A stretch of DNA of 64,000 bases from Paenibacillus sp. SZ31. Lineage in GTDB: Bacteria; Bacillota; Bacilli; Paenibacillales; Paenibacillaceae. Positions 37,285-46,500 of the stretch are shown in pieces (position 1 is the stretch's first letter; every line of letters begins with the position of its first letter). Made by a program: the position numbers and the translations under genes. The notes below the pieces were generated by a model. It ran no database searches. It saw only the letters and a list, made by a program, of their open reading frames with translations, and was not told the origin of the DNA. The stretch covers positions 186,001 through 250,000 of the forward strand of contig NZ_JABBEA010000003.1 in NCBI RefSeq assembly GCF_012912005.1. Reading direction: 5' to 3'.

Positions 37285-37507
37285 AAAGGCGTCTAAGGTT
37301 TGTTGCTCCTAACGAACCTTAGACGCCTTATTTGCAGAAATTTCACGAAATTCTAAAGCCAAAGAATCTCAGACACGTTATTCCGCATAAAAGATGTTAA
37401 AAAACCCAAAAAGACTAGCCAAATGAGGTAATACGGTGTCTACGATTCGTTTCATTGCTGGAATGCCCAAATACACTTGAATAACGTGTCTTCGGTTCGT
37501 TAGATTT
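37285..37507. repeat. Cluster of five TAACGAAYC repeat units
   Basis: Units at 37285-37303 (inverted), 37310-37332 (direct), 37361-37384 (direct), 37429-37453 (inverted) and 37480-37507 (inverted) follow TAACGAAYCTTAGACACGTTATT with changes. The first two form a perfect 15-bp stem (37286-37300 with 37315-37329). The same family occurs at 11231-11423. With copy D and the terminator it accounts for most of the 700-bp gap before glnS. Confidence 0.65.
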
Positions 37508-37600
37508 TTGGCTCATACGTACATCTATCGCCTCAGCTCATGGTCAGGGTCATGCGGTATTGTATTACTAAGTCTAAAACTGGACCTGGCTAGATCCAGA

Positions 37601-37654
37601 AAAAAAGAAAGGGCATCCTTCGCCATGATCATGACGAAGGATGCCCTTTCTTTA
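37601..37654. terminator. Terminator of glnS
   Basis: A perfect GAAAGGGCATCCTTCG / CGAAGGATGCCCTTTC stem with an A-run on the left (a T-run on the minus strand) lies 62 bp after the glnS stop codon. Confidence 0.85.
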
Positions 37655-37715
37655 ACTTTTAACTCGGCTGTTTACCAGCACGCTGGTGAACAGACCTTAA
37701 CTTTTTCCAGCGGTC

Positions 37716-39431
37716 TTATGCTTTCGGCAGTTGGAATGAGCTTTTCAGGGATACGACCCGGTTAAATACCGGACGTCCTGGTTCGGAATGTTTCGGATCT
37801 ACACTAAAGTAACCGTGACGGAAGAACTGGAATTTATCCTGAGCATTCGCTTCCTTCATCTCTTGTTCCACAAAACCGTTAACAATCTCAAGGGAGTTCG
37901 GGTTCAATTGATCCAGGAACGTTTTCTCTGGTTGCTCTTCCACGACCTCAGTTTCAGCCCCAGCTACTGCTACTTCGACCTCTGCTTCCGGCGCTTCATC
38001 CAAGATCAAAGGCTCGTACAGACGGAATTCAGCAGGTACCGCTTGAGTCGCTTCTACCCAATGGATTGTTCCTTTGACTTTACGGCCAGTGAAGCCACTG
38101 CCGCTCTTTGTCTCCACATCATAGGTACAATGAATCTCAGTTACATTACCTTCTGTGTCCTTAATCACATCATTACATTTGATAAAGTATGCATGTTTCA
38201 GACGAACTTCGTTGCCAGGGAACAAACGGAAGTATTTGTTCGGCGGATTTTCCATGAAATCGTCTTGTTCAATATAAATCTCACGAGAGAACGGAATTTG
38301 GCGATTGCCCATCTCCGGATTCTCCACATTGTTCTCTGCTTCAAGCCATTCCACTTGCCCTTCAGGGTAGTTGGTAATAACCACTTTGAGCGGGTGCAGG
38401 ACAGCCATCGTGCGCGGAGCTTTTAGTTTCAAGTCTTCACGTACAAAGTGCTCCAGCGTTTGCAGGTCGATAACCCCTTGGCTCTTCGAAATGCCTGTCT
38501 CAAATACAAAATCACGAATGGCTTCCGGTGTATATCCCCGGCGGCGCAGACCTGAAATCGTTGGCATACGTGGATCATCCCATCCATCCACATGACCTTC
38601 GTCCACGAGCAGTTTCAGCTTCCGCTTGCTTGTCACCATCTGGGACAGGTTCAAGCGGCCAAATTCGTATTGACGTGGTTGACTCTCCATCTCACATTCC
38701 GCAATAACCCAATCATAGAACGGACGTTGATCCTCGAACTCCAGTGAACAGAGGGAATGCGTTACACCTTCAATTGCATCTTCGAGCGGGTGAGCAAAGG
38801 CGTACATCGGATAGATGCACCATTTGTCGCCGGTGTTATGATGGTGTGCATGTGAAATCCGGTAAATAACCGGATCGCGCAGGTTGATATTCGGTGCAGA
38901 CATATCGATCTTGGCACGCAGCACTTTCTCCCCGTTCTTGAATTCACCTGCACGCATGCGTGTGAAAAGGTCGAGATTCTCTTCCACCGAACGATCACGG
39001 TACGGGCTGTTCTTGCCCGGCTCCGTCAGCGTTCCACGCATTGCACGGATTTCGTCGGCGCTTTGGTCGTCGATGTAGGCTTTTCCTTTTTTAATCAACA
39101 AGACAGCACGGCTGTACATCTCATCAAAATAATCGGAGGCAAAACGCTTCTCGTTCCACTCGTATCCGAGCCATTTCACGTCTTCCTGAATCGATTGAAC
39201 GTACTCTACATCTTCCTTGACCGGGTTCGTGTCATCAAAGCGCAGATTCGTTTTGCCGCCAAATTCGCCGCCCAGCGTAAAGTTAATCCAGATCGCCTTG
39301 GCATGGCCGATATGCAGATAACCGTTCGGTTCCGGAGGAAAACGGGTAATAACTTCCTGGACTTTCCCTGACCGGAGATCTTCGGTAATAATATTTTTGA
39401 TAAAGTTAGGTGGGGTTGTACGATTGTCCAC
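37716..39431 (-). CDS. glnS: Glutaminyl-tRNA synthetase
   Basis: A 571-aa class I synthetase that charges tRNA-Gln directly. HIGH is at residues 40-43 ([14 protein letters not shown]), the KMSKS-type loop is MVTSKRK near 265, and the C-terminal anticodon-binding barrels are present. An acidic Val/Glu/Ala stretch at about residues 475-502 is inserted in the last part. The frame begins at 39449, but AAAGG lies 10 nt before GTG 39431, so that start is preferred. Most Bacillota lack GlnRS and use Glu-tRNA amidation by GatCAB, so the gene marks a lineage that acquired or retained it. Confidence 0.93.
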   Translation of the reverse strand: MDNRTTPPNFIKNIITEDLRSGKVQEVITRFPPEPNGYLHIGHAKAIWINFTLGGEFGGKTNLRFDDTNPVKEDVEYVQSIQEDVKWLGYEWNEKRFASDYFDEMYSRAVLLIKKGKAYIDDQSADEIRAMRGTLTEPGKNSPYRDRSVEENLDLFTRMRAGEFKNGEKVLRAKIDMSAPNINLRDPVIYRISHAHHHNTGDKWCIYPMYAFAHPLEDAIEGVTHSLCSLEFEDQRPFYDWVIAECEMESQPRQYEFGRLNLSQMVTSKRKLKLLVDEGHVDGWDDPRMPTISGLRRRGYTPEAIRDFVFETGISKSQGVIDLQTLEHFVREDLKLKAPRTMAVLHPLKVVITNYPEGQVEWLEAENNVENPEMGNRQIPFSREIYIEQDDFMENPPNKYFRLFPGNEVRLKHAYFIKCNDVIKDTEGNVTEIHCTYDVETKSGSGFTGRKVKGTIHWVEATQAVPAEFRLYEPLILDEAPEAEVEVAVAGAETEVVEEQPEKTFLDQLNPNSLEIVNGFVEQEMKEANAQDKFQFFRHGYFSVDPKHSEPGRPVFNRVVSLKSSFQLPKA

Positions 39432-39468
39432 AGGTATCAAACCTTTCATGAATTGATTGGAGCTTTCG

Positions 39469-39485
39469 GGAATTGCAGCAATTCC
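39469..39485. promoter_or_regulatory. 17-bp perfect palindrome in the glnS leader
   Basis: GGAATTGCAGCAATTCC lies 38 bp before the glnS start. It can fold as a hairpin in the mRNA leader or act as a DNA site. No T-box motif (AGGGTGGNACCGCG) was found in the 284-bp gap. Confidence 0.4.
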
Positions 39486-39647
39486 GGCTATAATTCCTTT
39501 ATAACGAAGTCATTTCCTGAAAAAAAACTGTTTTCTTGGAAAGTTTCGTACGCGTTTCATTTAAATATACCTTTAACGGGGGAGGAGTTCAATAAAGAAC
39601 GGCACCAAAGTCAGGATCAGCCGTGCATAAATAGGCCCATAACCATT

Positions 39648-39676
39648 TTGACGGGTTGGCTCGAATCATGTAGCAT
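39648..39676 (+). promoter_or_regulatory. Promoter of the DUF2164 gene
   Basis: TTGACG (39648-39653), a 17-bp spacer and TAGCAT (39671-39676) lie 40 bp before the start codon. Confidence 0.55.
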
Positions 39677-39715
39677 GATAGTAAAATCAAATTAAAGGGA
39701 GGGTTTCCCATTCCA

Positions 39716-39973
39716 TTGAACTCGCTTAAACTGACCAAAGATCAGCAGGATGAAGCCATTCGCACCATCCAGTCGTATTTCGAAGAGGAACGTGGCGAAG
39801 AACTGGGTGATCTGGCCGCTTGGGGTGTCCTCGACCTGTTCATGACACAGCTCGCTCCCTACATATATAATCAGGCACTCCGTGACGCACGTACAACGGT
39901 CAATCAACGCATGGCCTCAATGGAAGAAGATCTGTTTGCACTGGAGCAAAAGTTACCCAAGGCTTCCCGTTAA
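39716..39973 (+). CDS. DUF2164 family protein
   Basis: An 85-aa helical cytoplasmic protein. Its core, RTIQSYFEEERGEELGDLAAWGVLDLFMTQLAPYIYNQALRDA, matches the DUF2164 family by its YFEEE, GDL and YNQALRDA positions. Function is unknown for the family. It uses a TTG start 11 nt after AAAGGGAGGG. An acetyltransferase gene follows 46 bp downstream and is probably co-transcribed. Confidence 0.8.
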   Translation: MNSLKLTKDQQDEAIRTIQSYFEEERGEELGDLAAWGVLDLFMTQLAPYIYNQALRDARTTVNQRMASMEEDLFALEQKLPKASR

Positions 39974-40019
39974 TCCACTACAAACAAACCAATACTTATA
40001 CAGAAAGAAGGTTGCATTC

Positions 40020-40568
40020 ATGTTTACCTATTCATTGGATGAATATACCGAACTCCGGCCACTGGCCATGGAACATACCAAACCGCTGTTCGAACTGACG
40101 GATCGTTCGCGGGATCAACTGAGACATTGGTTGCCGTGGGTGGATCATGTGACAGAAGTGGAACACACCTCGAACTTCATTACCAACGCGTTAAAACAAG
40201 GTGCCGAGAATGGCGGATTCACCGCGGGAGTATGGTCAAAAGGGGATCTCGCCGGCGTTATTGGATTCCACGAAATTAACTGGACCAATCGCTCGGTAAG
40301 CATCGGATATTGGCTTGGCAAAGGTTTTGAGGGTCAAGGCTTGATGACAAGCGCTTGTCGCGTTCTGGTAGACTATGCACTGGTGACCCTGGACCTGAAT
40401 CGCGTTGAAATTCGCTCGGCAACGAACAACAAACGGAGTCGCGCTATCCCTGAAAGACTCGGATTTGTTCTCGAGGGTGTCATTCGTCAGGCAGAGAAAC
40501 TGCCTAAAGGTTACGTGAACCATGCGGTGTACGGCATGCTTCAGCATGAATGGGAACTCTTGCGCTAA
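40020..40568 (+). CDS. GNAT acetyltransferase, RimJ/RimL type
   Basis: A 182-aa acetyl-CoA-dependent transferase. The fold is recognisable from TRSVSIGYWLGKGFEGQGLMTSACRVLVDYA (acetyl-CoA loop) and NRVEIRSATNNKRSRAIPERLGFVLEGV. The sequence is of the RimL / YdaF type, which acetylates ribosomal protein termini or small molecules. The substrate is not determined. The frame begins at 39882 within the previous gene, but AAGAAGG precedes ATG 40020. It ends at a terminator. Confidence 0.87.
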   Translation: MFTYSLDEYTELRPLAMEHTKPLFELTDRSRDQLRHWLPWVDHVTEVEHTSNFITNALKQGAENGGFTAGVWSKGDLAGVIGFHEINWTNRSVSIGYWLGKGFEGQGLMTSACRVLVDYALVTLDLNRVEIRSATNNKRSRAIPERLGFVLEGVIRQAEKLPKGYVNHAVYGMLQHEWELLR

Positions 40569-40622
40569 TTCGCCTACATAATGAATCGGGAGTGATCTCT
40601 CCCAACATAATGGATCAACACG

Positions 40623-40670
40623 AATACCCTCGATCTCCACGTAATGTGGTGACAGAGGGTATTTTATTTT
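40623..40670 (+). terminator. Terminator after the RimL-type gene
   Basis: AATACCCTC pairs with GAGGGTATT, with an inner CCAC/GTGG helix, and is followed by TTATTTTATT. It lies between convergent genes. Confidence 0.75.
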
Positions 40671-40682
40671 ATTCAATGACTT

Positions 40683-41471
40683 TTATAGTGCTCGGACCAT
40701 ACCACCATCCACGATCAATGAAGTTCCGGTAATGTACGTATTGGCTCCGGATAACAGGAATACAACCGCTTTGGCAAACTCCTCCGGTTGACCATAACGG
40801 CCTAGTGGAATCTCTTTACGGAATTGGTCAGAGACCTCTTCCTCACTTATTCCGTTCTGCTCAGCCCGTGCTGCATCCAGTTCACGAATACGATCTGTTG
40901 CAATACGACCCGGAGCCACCGTGTTGATCAAAATTCCGTATGGAGCAAGCTCTTGAGACAACGTCTTCGCCAATCCAAACACGCCGGTACGGAACGTGTT
41001 GGACAGCACCAGACCCGGAATGGGCTGCTTCACCGAAGTTGAAGCGATATTCACAATGTGTCCTCCGCTTTCTTTCATATAAGGAAGAGCACCTCGAATC
41101 AGCCTTACATAACTGAGTACATTTAATTCAAATGCACGTTCCCAATCCTCATCCGTCAGTGACTCAAATGAACCCGATGGCGGGCCACCCGAATTGTTCA
41201 CCAGAATATCAATCTGTCCAAACAGCTCCGCTGTCTTGTGAATCAGAGCCTCAATATCTTCCTTGCGTGTCACATCGGTTGCACAATATTCCACACGTCC
41301 GCCACCACCAAGCGCCAGAAGCTCCTGCTTCACTGCTGCGAGCTTTTCTTCGCTCCGACTGGCAAGCATGACGTCAGCACCTTCTGCTGCCAATTGAGCG
41401 GCTACCGCTTTGCCCAGTCCTCGACTGGAAGCCAGCACCAGTGCTTTTTTACCTTGAAGTCCCATGTCCAT
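40683..41471 (-). CDS. SDR-family oxidoreductase with altered active site
   Basis: A 262-aa Rossmann-fold protein. The NAD(P) site is LVLASSRGLGKAVA (a variant of TGxxxGxG), followed by NNSGG, and the active-site Ser lies in IASTSVK. The usual catalytic YxxxK is replaced: the equivalent segment reads VLSNTFRTGVFGLAK, without the Tyr. A known SDR subgroup has this SN...R pattern, so it is not simply a broken gene, but a normal reductase mechanism is doubtful. GGAGGAGG precedes the start. A GNAT gene lies 26 bp upstream on the same strand. Confidence 0.87.
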   Translation of the reverse strand: MDMGLQGKKALVLASSRGLGKAVAAQLAAEGADVMLASRSEEKLAAVKQELLALGGGGRVEYCATDVTRKEDIEALIHKTAELFGQIDILVNNSGGPPSGSFESLTDEDWERAFELNVLSYVRLIRGALPYMKESGGHIVNIASTSVKQPIPGLVLSNTFRTGVFGLAKTLSQELAPYGILINTVAPGRIATDRIRELDAARAEQNGISEEEVSDQFRKEIPLGRYGQPEEFAKAVVFLLSGANTYITGTSLIVDGGMVRAL

Positions 41472-41497
41472 CGTTGTTCCTCCTCCTCAGCTAGTTT

Positions 41498-41998
41498 CTA
41501 TTTGGTCTGGATAAAATAACCCATAAGAATATCGTCCACATACTTGTCTCCGATATAAAACTCGGACACCAGCCTGCCTTCCGTCACAAATCCACACTGT
41601 GTATAAAACGTAATCGCTCCCGGATTGCTAGAAAGTACGCGCAGCCTGAGCTTGCGAACGCCTTGTTGGGCCGCATGCTGCTTGATGGCATCCATCAAAG
41701 CTGTGGCAATGCCACAACGCCGATCATGAGGATGAACTGCAATATGAATCTCGTAGACATGACGGTTGACGGGCATACCTGTGGCTGGCTGAAAGCCCAC
41801 ATAACCACATACCCGCTCTCCCTGCACTGCAATCAATTGACTGCCTGGCGGACAATGCTGCAGATATTGCTGTCTGGAGCGCCAATGCATCGGTGCAGGA
41901 GAGGTATATTTGTCCCATACCAAGGTGTCCAACTCCATTAGCTGAGCTGCATCTTTAATCTCGGATGGACGAATCGTAAATGTATGGCTGGTAAGCAT
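41498..41998 (-). CDS. GNAT-family N-acetyltransferase
   Basis: A 166-aa acetyltransferase. The acetyl-CoA-binding segment is IAVHPHDRRCGIATALMDAIKQHA, and the C-terminal strand is LRVLSSNPGAITFYTQCGFVTEGR. The substrate is unknown. AAAGG precedes the ATG. It is probably co-transcribed with the SDR gene 26 bp downstream and is divergent from the MerR fusion gene. Confidence 0.87.
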   Translation of the reverse strand: MLTSHTFTIRPSEIKDAAQLMELDTLVWDKYTSPAPMHWRSRQQYLQHCPPGSQLIAVQGERVCGYVGFQPATGMPVNRHVYEIHIAVHPHDRRCGIATALMDAIKQHAAQQGVRKLRLRVLSSNPGAITFYTQCGFVTEGRLVSEFYIGDKYVDDILMGYFIQTK

Positions 41999-42206
41999 AA
42001 TGATTCAACCTTTCGTGCTATAGTCGACAACGCTGTACGTTACAACGTCGGGAAAGTTTAGAAAATGAAGATTGTTAAGAAACTTAGAATATATCGTTCG
42101 TTCGCTTCACTGATTAAAATTCTTTGTTCTATATATTGTAGCATAGCCTCAGCTTTGACTAAAATTCCACTCGATATTGAACCTTTTCGAAAAATGAGAT
42201 AAACAC

Positions 42207-42237
42207 TTAACCTTGCCGTAACGTCATGGTTTATACT
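42207..42237 (+). promoter_or_regulatory. MerR-type promoter with 19-bp spacer and operator dyad
   Basis: A -35 TTAACC (42207-42212) and a -10 TATACT (42232-42237) are 19 bp apart, the elongated spacing typical of MerR-activated promoters. The spacer holds a 23-bp dyad at 42209-42231, with AACC..TG.CGT on the left and ACG.CA..GGTT on the right; 9 of 11 arm positions are symmetric. It is 25 bp before the MerR fusion gene, so autoregulation is likely. Confidence 0.65.
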
Positions 42238-42261
42238 GGTTCGATAAGGAGCGGATGAATA

Positions 42262-43458
42262 ATGAATATCAAAGAGGCAGCAAGCAGGCTCGGTATATCG
42301 GCGAGAGCCATTCGCTTTTATGAGGAAAAAGGATTAATTCTGCCCGCCAAACAGTCTAGTAACGGGTATCGTACCTATACCGAGAATGATATCTGGCGGC
42401 TTCAGACCATTGCTGCGCTGCGTGAGATTGGCATGTCGTTGCAGGATATTACACACGCGCTCGGAGAGATTGATCAGGGGAACCAGCAGCGGCTGGAAGA
42501 ATATCTGGAGCTGCAACAGGCCGTCATGTATGCCCAGTGGATTGAGTTGAAACGTATGATGGATACAACCCAGCGCATGATTGACCTGAATCGTCAGGAC
42601 GGTCCGCTGGATGTCAGCCATCTGCACGACCTTGCGGATAGTGCGCGTCGCCTGCGTGAAGCACGACAGAACTGGCATGATCGGTGGAATTATGATACGC
42701 AGGCAGCCATCCACGATCAGCGAGTGCAGGCAGAAGGCAGAGTCACTACTGAACACCACAATTCAGAGGGCAGGCATCCTTCGGATGAAGCCTTTCCCAT
42801 AAGCGATGAGCATGAAGCTTCACATCCACACCATAATGCAGGTCATTCCACGCCGAGCGAATCTAAGGATATGGTACAGTCTTCCTTTTATCTGTATCAC
42901 AACTATGAAGAAGCGCTCGAACAGACAACTCATTGGATCTCTCCCGCCCTTGGTGAGAAAGGACTTGATATTGGTACAGGCACGGGTAATCTGGCTGGGA
43001 AACTGCTACAGCACGGCGCAGACATGACCGCAATCGATCAGTCCCGGGAGATGCTGCGTAGATGCCGTACTAAATATCCCGAGATGCATGTGAAGCTTGG
43101 AAATTTCCTCGCTCTACCTTTTGCTGATCATTCCTTCGACTTTGTTATATCCAGCTTCGCCTTCCATCATCTGAGTCCAGACCAGCAGCTACTGGCATTA
43201 CAGGAGATACAGCGGGTGTTAACCTCGCGCGGGCGTATCGGCTTAACCGATCTGATGTTTGTTGATGCGACTCACCGTGATTCCTATATTCGGCAGGCCG
43301 AAACCACAGGACACCAAGAACAACTGAACGCCTTGCGCGAGCGTCACTTCCCTCTGCTCGATGAGCTATGCGGCTGGTTGGAGCAACAAGGGTACGTAAC
43401 CAAGCATGTTCGGCATAATGAGCTGTTGCATACGTTGCTGGCGGTTCCGCTGCGTTGA
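42262..43458 (+). CDS. MerR-family regulator fused to a SAM-dependent methyltransferase
   Basis: A 398-aa two-part protein. Residues 1-70 are a MerR winged helix-turn-helix (IKEAASRLGISARAIRFYEEKGLI, GYRTYTENDIWRL), followed by the coiled dimer helix. A His-rich linker lies at about 163-196. From about 215 there is a class I methyltransferase with motif I GLDIGTGTGNLAGKLL, the acidic residue in TAIDQS, and SFDFVISSFAFHHLSP. The effector domain of a normal MerR protein is thus replaced by an enzyme-like domain that could sense SAM or a methyl acceptor, or modify a compound. AAGGAG precedes the ATG. The promoter upstream has MerR spacing. Confidence 0.88.
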   Translation: MNIKEAASRLGISARAIRFYEEKGLILPAKQSSNGYRTYTENDIWRLQTIAALREIGMSLQDITHALGEIDQGNQQRLEEYLELQQAVMYAQWIELKRMMDTTQRMIDLNRQDGPLDVSHLHDLADSARRLREARQNWHDRWNYDTQAAIHDQRVQAEGRVTTEHHNSEGRHPSDEAFPISDEHEASHPHHNAGHSTPSESKDMVQSSFYLYHNYEEALEQTTHWISPALGEKGLDIGTGTGNLAGKLLQHGADMTAIDQSREMLRRCRTKYPEMHVKLGNFLALPFADHSFDFVISSFAFHHLSPDQQLLALQEIQRVLTSRGRIGLTDLMFVDATHRDSYIRQAETTGHQEQLNALRERHFPLLDELCGWLEQQGYVTKHVRHNELLHTLLAVPLR

Positions 43459-43476
43459 CCAATCATGAGTATATGC

Positions 43477-43516
43477 CAAAAAGGCCATCCCGCCTTGAAG
43501 AAAGGAGGATGACCTT
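43477..43516 (-). terminator. Terminator of the GH94 phosphorylase gene
   Basis: On the minus strand AAGG.CATCC pairs with GGATG.CCTT, with an inner CCTTT/AAGG helix, and is followed by TTTTT. It lies 22 bp after the GH94 stop codon. Confidence 0.75.
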
Positions 43517-43537
43517 GGTGTACATCATGCTATGAAT

Positions 43538-46500
43538 TTACATATAAATATCAACAACCGTGCGCTCAGTTGCGCTACGTGCTTGTCTGAACTCATCAAG
43601 TGAGATGCAGACCCCGCCCTGACGGTAACGGTTCGCTGTACGCTCGGTGCGAATGTCCTTACCGTTCACCGCTACACGGCTCACAGCACCTTCATTCAAG
43701 TGATAGATAAACGTCACTGGCTCACCCGCATACTCGAATTCGAATTGCATGCCGTTCAGCTCAGCTGGCAATACCGGGTCAATGACCAGATCGCCGCCCT
43801 CTTGACGAATGCCAAGCGCGTTGGAGATCAGCTGATTCATGTAGATTCCAGGGCCGCTGGAGTAGATTCTCCATCCGCCTTTCACCTGTACAGTCCCTTT
43901 ACGAAGCTGGTCAAAATGCTCCTGTGCCTCGTAACGTGTATTAAACTTACCGTCCGAACTACTGAAGTACGAGTTCGCTTGGCGAATCTCCGCGTTAGGT
44001 ACAACCTCGCCGATACCAACCGGGTTGATCATCGCGAGACCATTCCACACCTGATCTGTCTTGCCGAGCTTCGCCATCGCTTCCACGTAACGGATATGAG
44101 CGTGTACATATTGCAAACCAATCTCACGTCCGAAGTTAGACGCTTGCTCTGCACGCTTGAAGTGTGTGCTTACACCACCAGCATATTGAGCTGGACGATT
44201 CATCAGACGCACGCCATCCGGGCATAGGAACTGCTCACGGATCAAGGCATAATGTGATTCTGCTTGCTCTGCATTCAGCAACTCACCGATCATGCTGCGC
44301 GTCATTGGCAATAGACGATATTGAATGCCTGTCTCTGTGTCCGTTGGATGAAGCATCAGCTTCGCTTGGTCGGCTTCTTCCATGTATACAAAGCCTGGAA
44401 TCACATCTGTGCCCAGCATGTAACGGTTAAAGTCCTCACGGATGCCTTGAGCCAGCACGTCAAGCTCTTGTGCAAAGTCCGCATCCTTGAATTTCAGCGC
44501 TTGCGAGAGCACATTCACGGACTGATACGTCAATGCCACCGTCCAACTGCTCACCATGTATTGCTTGAGCTGTGCATTGGCTGGTTGGAGCGTATCATCC
44601 CAGTCGCCATCGCCGTAGGAAGACAGGAACGTATCGTGCAGGAAGTGCGAACGGATATATTCGATCTCTTTTTTCGCGTGATCCAGTACAGTTGCCGTCT
44701 CTTCCGTGAACCCGAAGCTATGCTTGACGGTATAAGGTACTTTCTCATCCAGGATCGCATAATCGCGAGTCGCTGTCAGGTAGTCCGCCAATACTTTCAA
44801 CGGCCATACGATGATGTCACCATGGCTCTCTTCCTGTTGGATCGCAAAGTATTTATCAAACATGAACCATTGCGGCCAGTTGCCATCATCTTCATATTGG
44901 TGAGTATAGACCATTTTGATGATATCGCGAACTTGCTCATATTTTTGCGTAGCCATAAAGTACTCCACCGGACCTTGGCACACATCCCGTGTACCCCAAG
45001 CCGCGCCGCCGTACTGCTCCAAACCGTGAGGCACAGAATAGTGAACCAGCATATTGTGGGTGTACCACCAAGCCAGCGCATTTACTTTGAACAGATCCTC
45101 AGCACTCTGACCTTCGCCACGGGACAAACGGAACCCGTTCATCACACTTGCGAAGAACTCGCGGTATGCCTGCACTTCCTCTTCAAACGTCAGGCTTGAA
45201 CCTGCTACCACTCCGCTGTCCGCTTGGCCTTCCAATACCCCTTGTACCTTCAGCGTCCATTCAGCACTCGCTTCCAGACTAAGCGTTACCAGAGATGCGG
45301 AACCACTGCGGATACCACTTGCCAGCAACGTTTCGTCCCCTACATTCACAGCTGCGCCGTCCACCGACATGCGGTATTGCAGATCTGGATACGTTCCTGC
45401 ACTAATCGCTTGTGGATCAGCCTTGAAGATCAAAGTATCGCCATCCTGCGTCATATGCAGCGGATATTCGTACTCATTCACATTCATCGTAATCTGGTTT
45501 GTTACCAGGTAACGGTATGCCGTGCCACTTGTGGAGCGTACGTTCATGCTCACTTCAGTGGTGTGTGCCCCTGTGTAGTTCGTCACGATGATCGTATCGG
45601 ATGCCGTTTTGTAGATCCAACGTACATAGTTGAAGCCAATCTCGAACAGGGAAGGCATCGTCAGCAGACGATATTGTCCGTCCATTTCCACATAGATGCG
45701 TTGTCCCGCCGTTTTCGGCACGTTTAATGCATTGCGAGCATTACTGATCATTTTATTAAAATTGGTGTTACCAATAACGAGTTGTGAGTTGAAAATACCG
45801 TACATATACGATGTTGTCGTAATAACCTGTGCTCCAAGTTGCACGTTGCCACCACTCATCAGAATGTGACCATGTGGACGCTCCACAAGCAATTCTTTTG
45901 CTTTCAGAACGATATGCTCATAGCTGCCTGTGAAGAAGGACAACAGTTCCTCGCCACTGTGCTCTTCCTGATGACGATCAGGGAACAGATCATGAATCTC
46001 ATCTTGTGTCAGATCAAGTGTAACCAGCGGTTCACCCAGGAAGGAGGACAGTTTCACCTGTTCCAACGTATCGCCGTTTTCCACTGTCAGAGCCTGTACT
46101 TCATTCCATGCTGCTGTAACTTCATCTCCAAATTCCAGTGCAGAGATTCCTTCGGCATGATTAGGCTTCGCCAGTCCATAGAAGACTACCTGTGCTTCTC
46201 CGTTCAGATTCAACAGTTCGGATTGCAATGCCGTATAGGCAAATTCATACTGATATGTCTCATTTGCCAGCGTTGGGCGATTCAAGCTCTCTGGTTGATT
46301 CGTTTCCTTGTACGACAGACCGAAGAATTGGAATCCATCTGTGGAGTAACCAACTGCTTTGGTCAGGGAACCTTGTTGCATATATGGAAATGCACCGCCC
46401 TGAGGCTGGTTTTGACGGGAACAAACGACATAACCTTTCGCTTCATCTTCAAACACCGTGTGGTCAATGTATTGTGACAGATAAGCTTCATTACTGCGTA

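Noticed and set aside
39432..39715. Possible T-box riboswitch before glnS
   Set aside because: The conserved AGGGTGGNACCGCG-type motif and a following terminator are not present on either strand.
44321..45199. Open frame of 292 codons on the plus strand
   Set aside because: It lies wholly antisense inside the GH94 gene, has no ribosome binding site and reads as an unstructured shadow peptide.
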